This document shows positions 45,065 through 53,718 of a stretch of 64,000 nt of DNA, piece after piece. Every line of letters starts with the position of its first letter. Positions within the stretch are counted from its first letter, which is position 1. The notes beneath the pieces are model-generated. The model was given only the letters and a program-made list of their open reading frames with translations, had not been told where the DNA came from and ran no database searches. The stretch is taken from assembly GCA_963707975.1 (NCBI GenBank), contig OY970177.1, positions 1,550,001 to 1,614,000 of the forward strand. Direction: 5' to 3'. Source of the DNA: CAVVXX01 sp963707975. Its GTDB lineage: Bacteria > Pseudomonadota > Alphaproteobacteria > Micropepsales > Micropepsaceae. A program made the translations under genes and the position numbers.

Positions 45065-45922
45065 GGTTTCCTCCTTGACAACGATATTGGGGAGGCTGAT
45101 CTCCACCATAAAACGCTGAGATTGCGGCTCTGTTCCTACAGATCAGCAGCTCCAAAACGTTAACGAGCTCCTACGCTAATTCGCTCATTAAAGTTCGTTT
45201 ATTGCGGGATTCGCGCTGAACCGCCCCTACCCAGGGCTCCCTTGGAAAACCTCATCAGCATAGCGCACGCTGCATACATCGCTCCGGATAGAGTCATCGG
45301 AAGATAGACCCGTAGTTAACAGCCGCCCGGCGGCAAATGAACATTCACCCGTGACGGAAGAGGAGTGGAGACTGGTCTCCTATGCAAAAAAATACGCTCA
45401 CACCAAGGTGAAAAACTGTTCAAAAATGCTCACAACCAGGTTCGCTGACCATTGTTATTTCAGACAATTCATCCGTGTAATGATCTATTCCGGCAGTCCA
45501 AGAAAGGGTAGTCCGGCGTGCCCCCGGTGCGTAGTGTTGTCCGGCCCTGATGTTGGATCGAAATTACCTGTTATGACGCGATAATTCACTGTTCCGCTGC
45601 AAAAATTCCCTGTTCAGCGTGAGCAGGGAATTCGACCTCTTAAGGTCTGGAATGACGGATACTTTTCCAGCAGGGATTCGACGAAAACCCATAAAATCGT
45701 CGAAATTCCCTGTAAATTCCCTGTTTAACAGGGAATTTGATGACTTAGTCAGCGCGCAGTCTCACAAACTGGTCTCTCGTCGAATGGGCAGGGGCTGAGC
45801 ATTGTGATGGCCGGACTGCGCACTATACCAGCATTCGCTCGCGCTGGGCGCGAGCTAGGGCCGGGCAAGCCCTTTCCCTGATTCTTGCTGGGGTTGTCTT
45901 AAGCCGCTATCAAGGCCGCGCT
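45065..45922. other. Gene-free, repeat-rich region between tkt and hisS
   Basis: An 858-nt stretch with no gene I can support. The part next to tkt should carry the promoter of the big operon. There is a short palindrome GGAGAC-TG-GTCTCC (45367-45380), two imperfect direct repeats around GCTCACACCAAGGT (45396) and GCTCACAACCAGGT (45428), and a dense cluster of AATTCCCTG inverted and direct repeats at 45604-45738. Composition changes from AT-rich to GC-rich near 45,800. One open frame here (45351-45584) has no family resemblance or start signal. Confidence 0.6.
45604..45738. repeat. Cluster of AATTCCCTG repeats
   Basis: Five exact copies of the 9-mer AATTCCCTG: forward at 45604-45612, 45704-45712 and 45715-45723, and inverted (CAGGGAATT) at 45624-45632 and 45729-45737. 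The first pair forms a 9-bp hairpin with an 11-nt loop. The last pair forms a perfect 12-bp inverted repeat with a 1-nt spacer (45714-45725 / 45727-45738). A degenerate inverted copy is at about 45671. No open frame is associated with it. Confidence 0.85.
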
Positions 45923-47356
45923 TTGACAGGCGTCGAACTCGTGAGCGAAGGCAAGACATTCCGCCCAAAAGCGCGCGTGCCGCGCGGCTTCCGCGATCGG
46001 GGCCCGCGCGAAATCGCCGCCGAACGGCGGGTGCTTGAGATCATCCGCGGCGTATACGAAAGCTACGGCTTCGAGGCGCTGGAGACGCCCGCCTTCGAAT
46101 ATGCCGATGCGCTGGGCAAGTTTCTGCCCGAGCAGGACCGGCCCAATGAAGGCGTGTTCTCGCTCGAAGACGACGACAAGCAATGGCTGGCGCTGCGCTA
46201 CGATCTGACGGCGCCGCTCGCGCGTTACGTGGCCGAGAATTATCAGGACCTGCCGAAGCCGTTCCGCCGCTATCAGGTGGGCACGGTGTGGCGCAACGAG
46301 AAGCCTGGGCCGGGGCGCTACCGCGAGTTCACGCAGTTCGACGCCGACACGGTTGGCTCGGCCTCGCCCGCGGCCGACGCTGAACTCATCATGATGACGT
46401 GCGATGCGCTGGAAGCGCTTGGGCTCAAGGGCAGGTACGTCATGAAACTCAACAGCCGCAAATTGCTGGACGTCGTTTTAGAAGCGGCCGAGATCGATCC
46501 TTCTGCGCGCGGCATTGTTTTACGCGCCATCGATAAATTCGATCGCCTTGGCGAGCAGGGCGTTCGTCTGCTTCTTGGCAAGGGGCGCAAAGATGAATCC
46601 GGTGATTTCACCAAAGGTGCCGAATTGGACGCAAACCAGATTTCGTTGGTGATGGAATTGCTAACTGGCCCATCGGCTCGATACGAGGCCACTCTGCCCA
46701 TGGGTGAATTGCGATCGATAAAGGAGTTGGTGGCCGCCAGTGGCTATCGCGAGGACCGCGTTGCTATCGATACCAGCATTATCCGTGGTCTCGATTATTA
46801 CACCGGCGCGGTGTTCGAGGCGCAACTTACGTTTCCTATCAAAAATGAAGCGGGCGAGATGATGCTGATGGGCTCGGTGGCCGGAGGCGGACGCTATGAC
46901 GATCTGGTGGCGCGCTTCACGGGGCAGCAGGTGCCGGCGACGGGCATCTCCATCGGCGTTAGCCGCTTGCTGGCGGCGTTGGGCGAGCGCGGGCTGGCGG
47001 GGGCCGAACAGGCGCCACTCAGTATCGTTCTTGTGCTCGAGAAGACGGATGCGGCCGCGAGTTTCAGTCTCGCGCGCGAGCTGCGCGAGGCCGGATTTCG
47101 CGCCGAAGCCTATGCCGGCGAAAGCGGCATGAAATCGCAGCTCAAATATGCCGACAAGCGCGGGGCGGCCATCGCCGTCATCGAAGGCGGCGATGAGCGC
47201 GTGAAAGGCGAGGTGACGCTCAAGGACCTGGCGCTGGGCGCGGAGCTTGCCAAATCGGTGGGCAGCAGAGCCGCCTGGACCAAGGACCGCCCGGCGCAAT
47301 TCTCGGTCAAGCGCAAGGATCTCGTCGCCGAAGTGCGCAAGCTGCTTGGGCGCTGA
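45923..47356 (+). CDS. hisS: Histidyl-tRNA synthetase (alphaproteobacterial type)
   Basis: A class II synthetase of 477 aa that charges tRNA-His. Motif 1 region: EALETPAFEYADALGKFLPE. Motif 2: FRRYQVGTVWRNEKPGPGRY then REFTQFDADTVG. The His-binding GLDYYTGAVFEAQLTF and motif 3 GGGRYDDLVARFTGQQVPAT follow, then a C-terminal anticodon-binding domain. The canonical motif-2 loop (RPQKGRxRQFHQ) is replaced by KPGPGRYREFTQ, as expected for enzymes that read a tRNA-His with A73. There is no ATG near the 5' end: TTG at 45923 (AAGG 7 nt upstream) or GTG at 45941 must be used. Confidence 0.94.
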   Translation: MTGVELVSEGKTFRPKARVPRGFRDRGPREIAAERRVLEIIRGVYESYGFEALETPAFEYADALGKFLPEQDRPNEGVFSLEDDDKQWLALRYDLTAPLARYVAENYQDLPKPFRRYQVGTVWRNEKPGPGRYREFTQFDADTVGSASPAADAELIMMTCDALEALGLKGRYVMKLNSRKLLDVVLEAAEIDPSARGIVLRAIDKFDRLGEQGVRLLLGKGRKDESGDFTKGAELDANQISLVMELLTGPSARYEATLPMGELRSIKELVAASGYREDRVAIDTSIIRGLDYYTGAVFEAQLTFPIKNEAGEMMLMGSVAGGGRYDDLVARFTGQQVPATGISIGVSRLLAALGERGLAGAEQAPLSIVLVLEKTDAAASFSLARELREAGFRAEAYAGESGMKSQLKYADKRGAAIAVIEGGDERVKGEVTLKDLALGAELAKSVGSRAAWTKDRPAQFSVKRKDLVAEVRKLLGR

Positions 47357-47359
47357 ACG

Positions 47360-48826
47360 TCACTCCAGCGGGTGCTTCATCTTCTCGATCATATCGGCGT
47401 CTTGCAGATGCTCGGCCTTCCAGTGCATGGCTTGCGAAATGCGCGTGCGGCCTGACGGGTGGTCGTAGAATACCATCTCTTCCCAATATGTCGGCTCGAG
47501 CTTGCGATATTCGGAAAGCTTGAGCGCGGCTTGCGCGAAACCATCGGGCTCGCGCGCGGTATTGAGGCCGAATATATCCGCCTGGCCCTCGATGAAACGC
47601 GTGGCGGTGTTTGTCACCGGCGTGCCGACGAAGCTGATGATAGCGAAGAGGGCAAAAATGACCGGCAGGCCCGCAGGATCGGCTATCTCATGCACATCCC
47701 ACTGGTTGCCGAACATGGCGGTCAATTTCTTGTAACCCCAATTGGCGAACCAGAAGGCGATGAAGAAAAGCGTCAGGAACCATGTCATGCCCGTATAGAT
47801 GTGGCCGAGAACGTAATGGCCCATCTCGTGGCCCAGCACGGCGCGGATTTCCTTGGGCGTGCTGCGGTTCATCAGATTGTCGTTCATCGAAATGCGCGTG
47901 GTGCCGAAAAGGCCCGAGACATTCGCCGAAACGCGCTTCGACTGTTTGGACGCGTTGAATTCATAGACATTGGTCACCGGAATCCCGTTGCCGCGCGCCA
48001 TGGACAGGATCTGCTCCTTGATCGGGCTTTCGGGAAGCGGTTTATAATCATTGATCATCGGCAGGACATAGACGGGCGCATACATGGTGACGAACGCCAC
48101 GGCAATCACGGAGATTAACGTGCCCCATTTCCACCAATTGTCTTTCGTCCCACGCATCACGGCATAGAGAATGGTGATGACGACGATGAGCACCAGCGTG
48201 CTGACGCCGAACAATTTTATCCAGTCGGTGAACCAGCCTGCGAAGCCCTGATTGGAGAGCCCATATTTGTGCTCGCGGGTGAAATCTTGGTACCAGGTTA
48301 GCGGGAATGTCAGGATCGCCGTGACGATGAAATATTGGATGGCGTAGACCGGCACCTGTAGAAAGCGCGAACGCGTGATGCGGGTGGCCAGATTGCGCAT
48401 GCGCGCGGAGAAGCGCCCCCACAGCAGGATGCCGGCGACGACCAGCGCGTAACCGAAATCAACCGCCTGCAGCACATAGCCGCCTTCGAAATATTCGTCC
48501 GATTTCTTGCGAGCCTCACCCGAAATGAGCGCGAGATAGGCTTTGGTCGCGGCCTCGGGATCGATCTTGCCGTCCGGACCGGGCTGTGCCGCGTCGGGCA
48601 CCGGAATGATTTCCGGCTTTGGCGTTCCAATGCCTGTACTTTCCGCCGTGACAGCGGGCGCTGCGTCGGCAGGCGCAGGCGCCGCCATATTTGACGCAGG
48701 CGCAGTTGCCGGAGCGGCGGCTGGCGAAGCTGCTGGCGTCGCGGTTGCGTTGGCTTGTGCGAATGCAGGCGCTGCGAGCGCAATAAAAAAGAACGCAGCA
48801 AGGAAGATTGTGCGTTTAGCAGACAT
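47360..48826 (-). CDS. M48 family (Ste24-like) zinc metalloprotease
   Basis: A 488-aa integral membrane protease. The signal-like N-terminus (MSAKRTIFLAAFFFIALAAPAFA) is followed by an Ala/Pro-rich stretch to about residue 80, several membrane helices (about 120-225 and 235-255), then the peptidase domain with HEMGH at residues 333-337 and downstream FIEGQADIFGLNTAREPDGF holding the third zinc ligand (Glu). The layout of helices before and after HExxH matches CAAX prenyl protease 1/Ste24 relatives. In bacteria such proteins serve membrane protein quality control. I chose the ATG at 48826, the start of the signal; an ATG at 48844 is upstream. It is convergent with hisS, stops 3 nt apart. Confidence 0.9.
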   Translation of the reverse strand: MSAKRTIFLAAFFFIALAAPAFAQANATATPAASPAAAPATAPASNMAAPAPADAAPAVTAESTGIGTPKPEIIPVPDAAQPGPDGKIDPEAATKAYLALISGEARKKSDEYFEGGYVLQAVDFGYALVVAGILLWGRFSARMRNLATRITRSRFLQVPVYAIQYFIVTAILTFPLTWYQDFTREHKYGLSNQGFAGWFTDWIKLFGVSTLVLIVVITILYAVMRGTKDNWWKWGTLISVIAVAFVTMYAPVYVLPMINDYKPLPESPIKEQILSMARGNGIPVTNVYEFNASKQSKRVSANVSGLFGTTRISMNDNLMNRSTPKEIRAVLGHEMGHYVLGHIYTGMTWFLTLFFIAFWFANWGYKKLTAMFGNQWDVHEIADPAGLPVIFALFAIISFVGTPVTNTATRFIEGQADIFGLNTAREPDGFAQAALKLSEYRKLEPTYWEEMVFYDHPSGRTRISQAMHWKAEHLQDADMIEKMKHPLE

Positions 48827-49109
48827 ATCGGAGCCCCCGTACAAGTGGCAGCAGCCTATCAGATTTCGAGCGCATGTGACACTTGGCCCACCGGCGCAAT
48901 TGGCATGCTAAGTTGCGGAACGGCCCATCCAAATAGGACGTTCGTGCAATAAGAAACATGGGAAAGCAGCCTCGGGCGCTGCAACCAATCATCCTGACAA
49001 TGCGTTCATAATCGGCGCCCGGAAGATATTGCGTTTTCGCGATTGAAACGGCGTGGCAGAATGCGCGACAATAGCGCTTCGAGAGGGGCGCAATAATTTG
49101 GAGGTTACG

Positions 49110-49469
49110 ATGAGACTCATTGCAATTGCGGCGGCTGCCACAATGTTCGCATCGGGCGCGGCCTATGCGGCCGATATGTCGTCGCCCGGCGATTCCAAAG
49201 GCACCTGCCTGTGGAACTACAATATCGTCAAGACGGATGTGGCTCCCGACGAACGCTCGATCACCTTCCACATGAAGGACGGTAAAACCTGGGTGAACAC
49301 GCTTCCCTCGCAATGCCGCGGGCTCAACCTGCACGGATTCAGCTATGTCTCGCGCACCTCCGACGAGGTTTGCGCCGGGCAGGGCATCCGACTGGTGCAA
49401 TCGGGCACCGTTTGCATGCTGGGGCAGTTCGCGGAAGGCCCGACGCAGAGCCCGGCGCATCAATACTGA
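49110..49469 (+). CDS. Small secreted protein (DUF6491-like)
   Basis: A 119-aa protein with a signal peptide (MRLIAIAAAATMFASGAAYA). The mature part has four cysteines and the pattern TCLWNYNIVKTDVAPDERSI, TFHMKDGKTWVNTLPSQC, reminiscent of the DUF6491 family of small periplasmic proteins (a Cys, an xxTFxMRDG turn, then LPxxC). The family match is from memory. GGAGG lies 6 nt before the ATG at 49110, which fixes the start; the frame is open 19 codons further upstream. A strong terminator follows. Function unknown. Confidence 0.75.
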   Translation: MRLIAIAAAATMFASGAAYAADMSSPGDSKGTCLWNYNIVKTDVAPDERSITFHMKDGKTWVNTLPSQCRGLNLHGFSYVSRTSDEVCAGQGIRLVQSGTVCMLGQFAEGPTQSPAHQY

Positions 49470-49494
49470 ACGCCAGGAACATTTGAATTCATCA

Positions 49495-49521
49495 GGGCCG
49501 GGCGCAATCCCGGCCCTTTTT
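49495..49521 (+). terminator. Rho-independent terminator
   Basis: GGGCCGGG (49495-49502), loop CGCAAT, CCCGGCCC (49509-49516), then TTTTT. It ends the transcript of the small secreted protein gene 26 nt upstream. Confidence 0.93.
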
Positions 49522-49637
49522 CTGTTTAGTTGAATTATTGCGATAACAGTATCTCAACTGTGTTCTGTCTGTTGAATGCCGCCGGCGAATAAGGCGCGCA
49601 TAATGGATTGTGAAATATCGCTTTCATGGTGGGCAAT

Positions 49638-50012
49638 ATGCCAAATGTCCACTGGGCGAAAACCAACGCCGGACATTGGTACCCTTTCGAGACCTTTGAC
49701 CTCTTCCATGCGAAGGGCAGCGGTGTCTACGTCATTTGGTATTACGCCCATTCGCCCGCGGTGGTATGCGTCGGCCACGGCAACATCGCAGCGCGCATCA
49801 CCGATCGCCGGACGGACCGCGCCATCCTGCAATACCGCCAAGTGGGCGTGCTTTACGCCACGTGGGCCGAGGTGGCCGAGGGCCAGCAGCAGGGCGTCGC
49901 GCGTTATTTGACCGAGAAGCTGCAACCGGCCTTCGGTGACGCGTTGCTGCTGGTTCCGCCGATTGCCGTTGGCCTGCCGGAATTCACGCGACGCGTCGAA
50001 TACGCGCTGTAA
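49638..50012 (+). CDS. Hypothetical protein, possible GIY-YIG-like fold
   Basis: About 124 aa, cytoplasmic. The order GVYVIWYYAHSPAVVCVGHG, then AARITDRRTDRAI and RYLTEKLQPAFGD resembles the GIY-YIG nuclease scaffold: a GxYxI strand, a VxVGxG strand, an Arg-containing helix and a later Glu. The second YIG Tyr is replaced by Cys-Val, so catalysis is doubtful. This is a weak structural reading and needs a profile comparison. Starts at 49626 and 49638 are both ATG; neither has a clear ribosome-binding site. Its stop is 15 nt from the stop of the convergent gene at 50028-51239. Confidence 0.65.
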   Translation: MPNVHWAKTNAGHWYPFETFDLFHAKGSGVYVIWYYAHSPAVVCVGHGNIAARITDRRTDRAILQYRQVGVLYATWAEVAEGQQQGVARYLTEKLQPAFGDALLLVPPIAVGLPEFTRRVEYAL

Positions 50013-50027
50013 CGGGCGCAAGCCGGC

Positions 50028-51239
50028 TCATTCGACGCTCATCACCGCCCAGCCTTGCTTTTTCAGCTCCGCCGCTGCCATTGGCGAAATGGAGCCGGTC
50101 GAGTCGAAAACACGCGGGTGAACTTCGCGCGCGGCCGTGACGCCCGAGCTAAGCCTAGTCAGGCTCTTCGACACGGTGTCCGTCCAGGAAACCAGGTCGA
50201 AGGGGAAGGCCGCAATCAGGCGCCCCGAAGCGTCGTGGTTGAGCGCCGAATCCGAAATCAACACGAACTCTTTGATCGTGCCCAGCCCTGCATTATCCCT
50301 GGCCAGCAGTTCGGCGCGGAAGCGGTAAAATTTCGCTACGTCGTAGCTTTCAGCGGAGTTGGCGCGAGTGATGAAAGCGCTGGCGTTGGCCGCGCCAAGT
50401 TTCTCCAGCGCGTCGGCGATAGCATATGTATCGGCCGGCGAATAATAGGTGTTGTCCACGAAGGTCTTGGTGGTGGCTTCATCCACGCCCAGGCCTTCGA
50501 TTTTCTTGGTCACGATCTGGCCGAGTTCGAGCGCGGTCTTGGTGTAGACCGCGTCCGCCACCTGCGACGCCGTCGAAGAGGCGCCGACCGCGATGCCCGC
50601 GCCTCCGGGAATGGCCGAGAGCGCCGCTGTGACAGTCAGATCGCCTGCCGCAATCACTTGCGCCACGTCCTCAAGACCTGCCCTGAGCGGGGTGAAATCC
50701 GTGTAGGGATCGACCTTCAGCCCTGCTGCCAGATCGCGTTCGGCCTTGGTGACGCCAAGGACGTTGTCGAAAAACGGATCGCGCCCCTTGCCGCGGTTTT
50801 TGACGCCGGACACGACGCTGTTGAACATCTTGCCCACGCCCGAGACGAAATTGCCGGTGGTCTCGACGGGATCGAGAATAAGGTCGCGGCCAAAACGGAT
50901 CGGCGCCATGCCCGCGTGCGCCAGCGCATCGCCAAACGCCTTGGTGCGTGACATCTTCTCGAGCGCCGACAGCGCGCGCAGTTCCTGCGCGCGGTCCCTC
51001 ATGCGGCGCAGGCCGTTGACCTGGAAATCGCCGTAAGGCGTTTTGACGGAAAAGATCCAGAGGAATCCGTCGCTCTTGACCACGGGCGCCACAGTCCAGT
51101 TGTCGCCCTTGACATCGGGGCCGAGCAGCGACGCGACGCTTGCTTGCGGATAAGGTTGAACGGCCGCGCGCGCAGGCGCGGCGGCGAAAGCGGCGGCGGC
51201 AAAAGCCAGCGCCACTGCAACAGAAATCACGCGATACAT
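50028..51239 (-). CDS. Secreted protein of unknown function
   Basis: A 403-aa protein with a signal peptide (MYRVISVAVALAFAAAAFAAAPARA). The mature part contains SVKTPYGDFQVNGLRRMRDR, ALEKMSRTKAFGDALAHAG and DPVETTGNFVSGVGKMFNSV, a Gly/Ala-rich stretch (ALSAIPGGAGIAVGASSTAS) and a mostly helical C-terminal half. I do not recognise a described family. It could be a periplasmic or cell-surface protein. It stands alone on the minus strand with GGGGGC ahead of the start. Confidence 0.75.
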   Translation of the reverse strand: MYRVISVAVALAFAAAAFAAAPARAAVQPYPQASVASLLGPDVKGDNWTVAPVVKSDGFLWIFSVKTPYGDFQVNGLRRMRDRAQELRALSALEKMSRTKAFGDALAHAGMAPIRFGRDLILDPVETTGNFVSGVGKMFNSVVSGVKNRGKGRDPFFDNVLGVTKAERDLAAGLKVDPYTDFTPLRAGLEDVAQVIAAGDLTVTAALSAIPGGAGIAVGASSTASQVADAVYTKTALELGQIVTKKIEGLGVDEATTKTFVDNTYYSPADTYAIADALEKLGAANASAFITRANSAESYDVAKFYRFRAELLARDNAGLGTIKEFVLISDSALNHDASGRLIAAFPFDLVSWTDTVSKSLTRLSSGVTAAREVHPRVFDSTGSISPMAAAELKKQGWAVMSVE

Positions 51240-51400
51240 GATGCCCCCGAAAGGTGTGAATGAGCCGAGGCCATGCTAAGGCGCAGGCGCGCGCGGGCCA
51301 AGCGGGCGGCCGAAGATTTCCTTTAGCCTGGTGAACCGCAGGAATTTCCAGCGTTTCCGCGCGCCCCGCCGCTCGCGGCCGCCCGCGCGGATTTGGGCGC

Positions 51401-51799
51401 TTACGGGCCGGTGCAGGTTTCGCCGTCCCAGAACGGCTTGGTGATGGGACAAAGGCATTCTTCGTTGATGAAGATCTGTCCGCCCGAGCAGCCGTTCTTG
51501 TCCGGCTTGCTGGGCGCGCTTGGCTGGGCGGCGGCGTGGCTCATGCGCTCTTCTTCCGTAGGCGTGCGCGGCGGCGCGGACGCTTTGGGCGCGGGCGCTG
51601 GCGTGTATGCCGGCGGTGCCTCGTTCAGCCGCTCTTCCAGCGCATGCACGCGCCGCTGCAATTCGTCGATGGCGCGATAGGCGTTGTTGAGGCAGGTGCC
51701 CGCATCCGTGCCCGCCGGGCAGACCTGACTGTCGGCAAGCGCGGGCGCAGCGCAACCGAGCGCGGCGATGCAGATGACGGCGGCAAAATGGATTTTCAT
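51401..51799 (-). CDS. Small secreted Pro/Cys protein
   Basis: A 132-aa protein: signal peptide (MKIHFAAVICIAALGCAAPALA), a helical segment with heptad-like spacing (NNAYRAIDELQRRVHALEER) that may form a short coiled coil, an Ala/Pro-rich linker, and a C-terminal cluster of cysteines (NGCSGGQIFINEECLCPITK). The Cys-rich tail suggests disulfides in the periplasm or on the surface. No named family recognised. The Cys at residue 16 is inside the hydrophobic core (ALGCAA), so a lipobox reading is possible but weak. Confidence 0.7.
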   Translation of the reverse strand: MKIHFAAVICIAALGCAAPALADSQVCPAGTDAGTCLNNAYRAIDELQRRVHALEERLNEAPPAYTPAPAPKASAPPRTPTEEERMSHAAAQPSAPSKPDKNGCSGGQIFINEECLCPITKPFWDGETCTGP

Positions 51800-51989
51800 G
51801 AAAGCGTTCTCCCAGGCTGCGGCGACAATAGTATGAATGCGGGTGGCAGCGCCAATCGGTGCGCGCTGACTGCGAAAGTTTGGTTAGCATATATGTATGT
51901 TCTCGTGACGGCCTCTTCTTCGTTTATCGCGTGGATAAACGACTTATCGAACATCGCCATGAGCATTCAGGCACCTTGATCTTTGCAAT

Positions 51990-52020
51990 AAAAAGGCCCG
52001 GAGTTTCCTCCGGGCCTTTC
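51990..52020 (-). terminator. Rho-independent terminator of groESL
   Basis: AAAGGCCCGGAG (51992-52003), loop TTTC, CTCCGGGCCTTT (52008-52019). Read on the minus strand it is a 12-bp stem ending in a T-rich tract, 30 nt after the groEL stop. Confidence 0.92.
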
Positions 52021-52048
52021 GCATTCATAACCAACTAAGTGACACAGC

Positions 52049-53692
52049 TTAGAAGTCCATATCGCCCATGCCGCCGCCGCCGGGCATGCCGCCTGGCGCG
52101 CCCGCTTCCTTCTTCGGCCGGTCGGCGACCATCGCTTCGGTGGTGATGAGGAGTGCCGCCACCGACGCCGCATCCTGCAACGCGATGCGCACGACTTTGG
52201 TCGGGTCCACGATGCCGGCCTCGACTAGGTCGACATATTTCTCTGCCTGCGCGTCGAAGCCATAGGTGTGCGACTTCTGCTCCATCAGCTTGCCCACCAC
52301 GATCGAGGCTTCCACGCCCGAGTTCTCGACGATCTGGCGCAGCGGCGTCTGAATGGCCTTGCGCACGATGGCGATGCCGGCCGTCTGGTCTTCGTTGTCG
52401 CCAGTCAGGTTCTTGAGAATGTTGGAAGCATAGAGGAGCGCCGCCCCGCCGCCGGGAAGAATGCCTTCCTCCACCGCCGCCTTGGTGGCGTTGAGCGCGT
52501 CGTCGACGCGGTCCTTTTTCTCCTTCACTTCCACTTCGGTGGCGCCGCCGACGCGGATGACCGCCACGCCGCCCGCCAGCTTCGCTAGGCGTTCCTGCAG
52601 CTTCTCTTTGTCGTAGTCCGAGGTGGTTTCCTCGATCTGCGACTTGATCTGCGCCACGCGGGCCTGGATTTCGCTTTTCTTGCCGGCGCCGTCGATGATG
52701 GTGGTGTTGTCCTTGTCGATGCGCACCTTCTTCGCCGTGCCCAGCATGTTGACCTTGACGTTTTCGAGCTTGATGCCGAGGTCCTCGCTGATCACCTGGC
52801 CGCCGGTGACGACGGCGATGTCTTCCAGCATGGCCTTGCGGCGATCGCCGAAGCCCGGCGCCTTGACGGCAGCCACTTTCAGGCCGCCGCGCAATTTGTT
52901 GACCACAAGCGTGGCCAGCGCCTCGCCCTCGACCTCTTCCGCGATGATGAGAAGCGGCCGCCCCGCCTGCACCACCGATTCCAGGATGGGCAGCATGGGC
53001 TGGAGCGACGACAGCTTCTTCTCGTGGATGAGGATGTAGGGCTCTTCCAGTTCGGCCATCATCTTGTCGGCGTTGGTGATGAAATAGGGCGAGATATAGC
53101 CGCGGTCGAACTGCATGCCTTCCACGACTTCGAGCTCGGTCTCGAGGCTGCGCGCCTCTTCCACCGTGATCACGCCTTCATTGCCGACCTTGGCCATGGC
53201 TTCCGCGATCATCTTGCCGACGGAAGCATCGCCATTGGCCGAAATGGTGCCTACTTGGGCGATTTCGGCGTTGTCCTTGACCTTCTTGCTGCGCTTCTTG
53301 AGATCGGCGACCACGTGCTCGACCGCCTTCTCGATGCCGCGCTTCAAATCCATCGGGTTCATGCCGGCGGCCACCGATTTGGCGCCTTCGCGTACGATGG
53401 CGTGGGCCAATATGGTCGCCGTGGTGGTGCCGTCGCCCGCCATGTCGTTGGTTTTCTGGGCCACTTCGCGCACCATCTGCGCGCCCATGTTTTCGAACTT
53501 GTCGGCCAACTCGATTTCCTTGGCCACCGTCACGCCGTCCTTGGTCGAGCGCGGCGCGCCGAAGCTTTTCTCCAGCACCACGTTGCGGCCCTTGGGACCC
53601 AAGGTGACCCGCACCGCATCGGCCAGAATGTCGACGCCGCGGAGCATTTTCTCGCGCGCATCTGCGCCGAATTTTACGTCTTTCGCTGCCAT
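52049..53692 (-). CDS. groL: 60 kDa chaperonin GroEL
   Basis: A 547-aa chaperonin subunit (tetradecameric ring; ATP-driven folding with GroES). It begins MAAKDVKFGADAREKMLRGV, contains the nucleotide-binding TLGPKGRNVVLEKSFG and GDGTTTATILA, and ends with the Gly/Met tail GGMPGGGGMGDMDF. The frame is open 46 codons upstream across the groES junction, but the ATG at 53692 is the conserved start and has GGAG nearby. It follows groES by 26 nt, sharing its CIRCE-controlled promoter. Confidence 0.98.
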   Translation of the reverse strand: MAAKDVKFGADAREKMLRGVDILADAVRVTLGPKGRNVVLEKSFGAPRSTKDGVTVAKEIELADKFENMGAQMVREVAQKTNDMAGDGTTTATILAHAIVREGAKSVAAGMNPMDLKRGIEKAVEHVVADLKKRSKKVKDNAEIAQVGTISANGDASVGKMIAEAMAKVGNEGVITVEEARSLETELEVVEGMQFDRGYISPYFITNADKMMAELEEPYILIHEKKLSSLQPMLPILESVVQAGRPLLIIAEEVEGEALATLVVNKLRGGLKVAAVKAPGFGDRRKAMLEDIAVVTGGQVISEDLGIKLENVKVNMLGTAKKVRIDKDNTTIIDGAGKKSEIQARVAQIKSQIEETTSDYDKEKLQERLAKLAGGVAVIRVGGATEVEVKEKKDRVDDALNATKAAVEEGILPGGGAALLYASNILKNLTGDNEDQTAGIAIVRKAIQTPLRQIVENSGVEASIVVGKLMEQKSHTYGFDAQAEKYVDLVEAGIVDPTKVVRIALQDAASVAALLITTEAMVADRPKKEAGAPGGMPGGGGMGDMDF

Positions 53693-53718
53693 GTTATTTT
53701 CTCCTGAGGGGGATTGGG

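Noticed and set aside
45351..45584. A 77-codon frame in the gene-free region before hisS
   Set aside because: No ribosome-binding site, no recognisable motif, and it crosses the repeated segments.
23630..45900. An att direct repeat of the tRNA-His 3' end at the far side of the low-GC block
   Set aside because: I compared the tRNA 3' end with 45,065-45,922 by eye; only 6-nt chance matches (for example GGTTCG near 45,439) were found.
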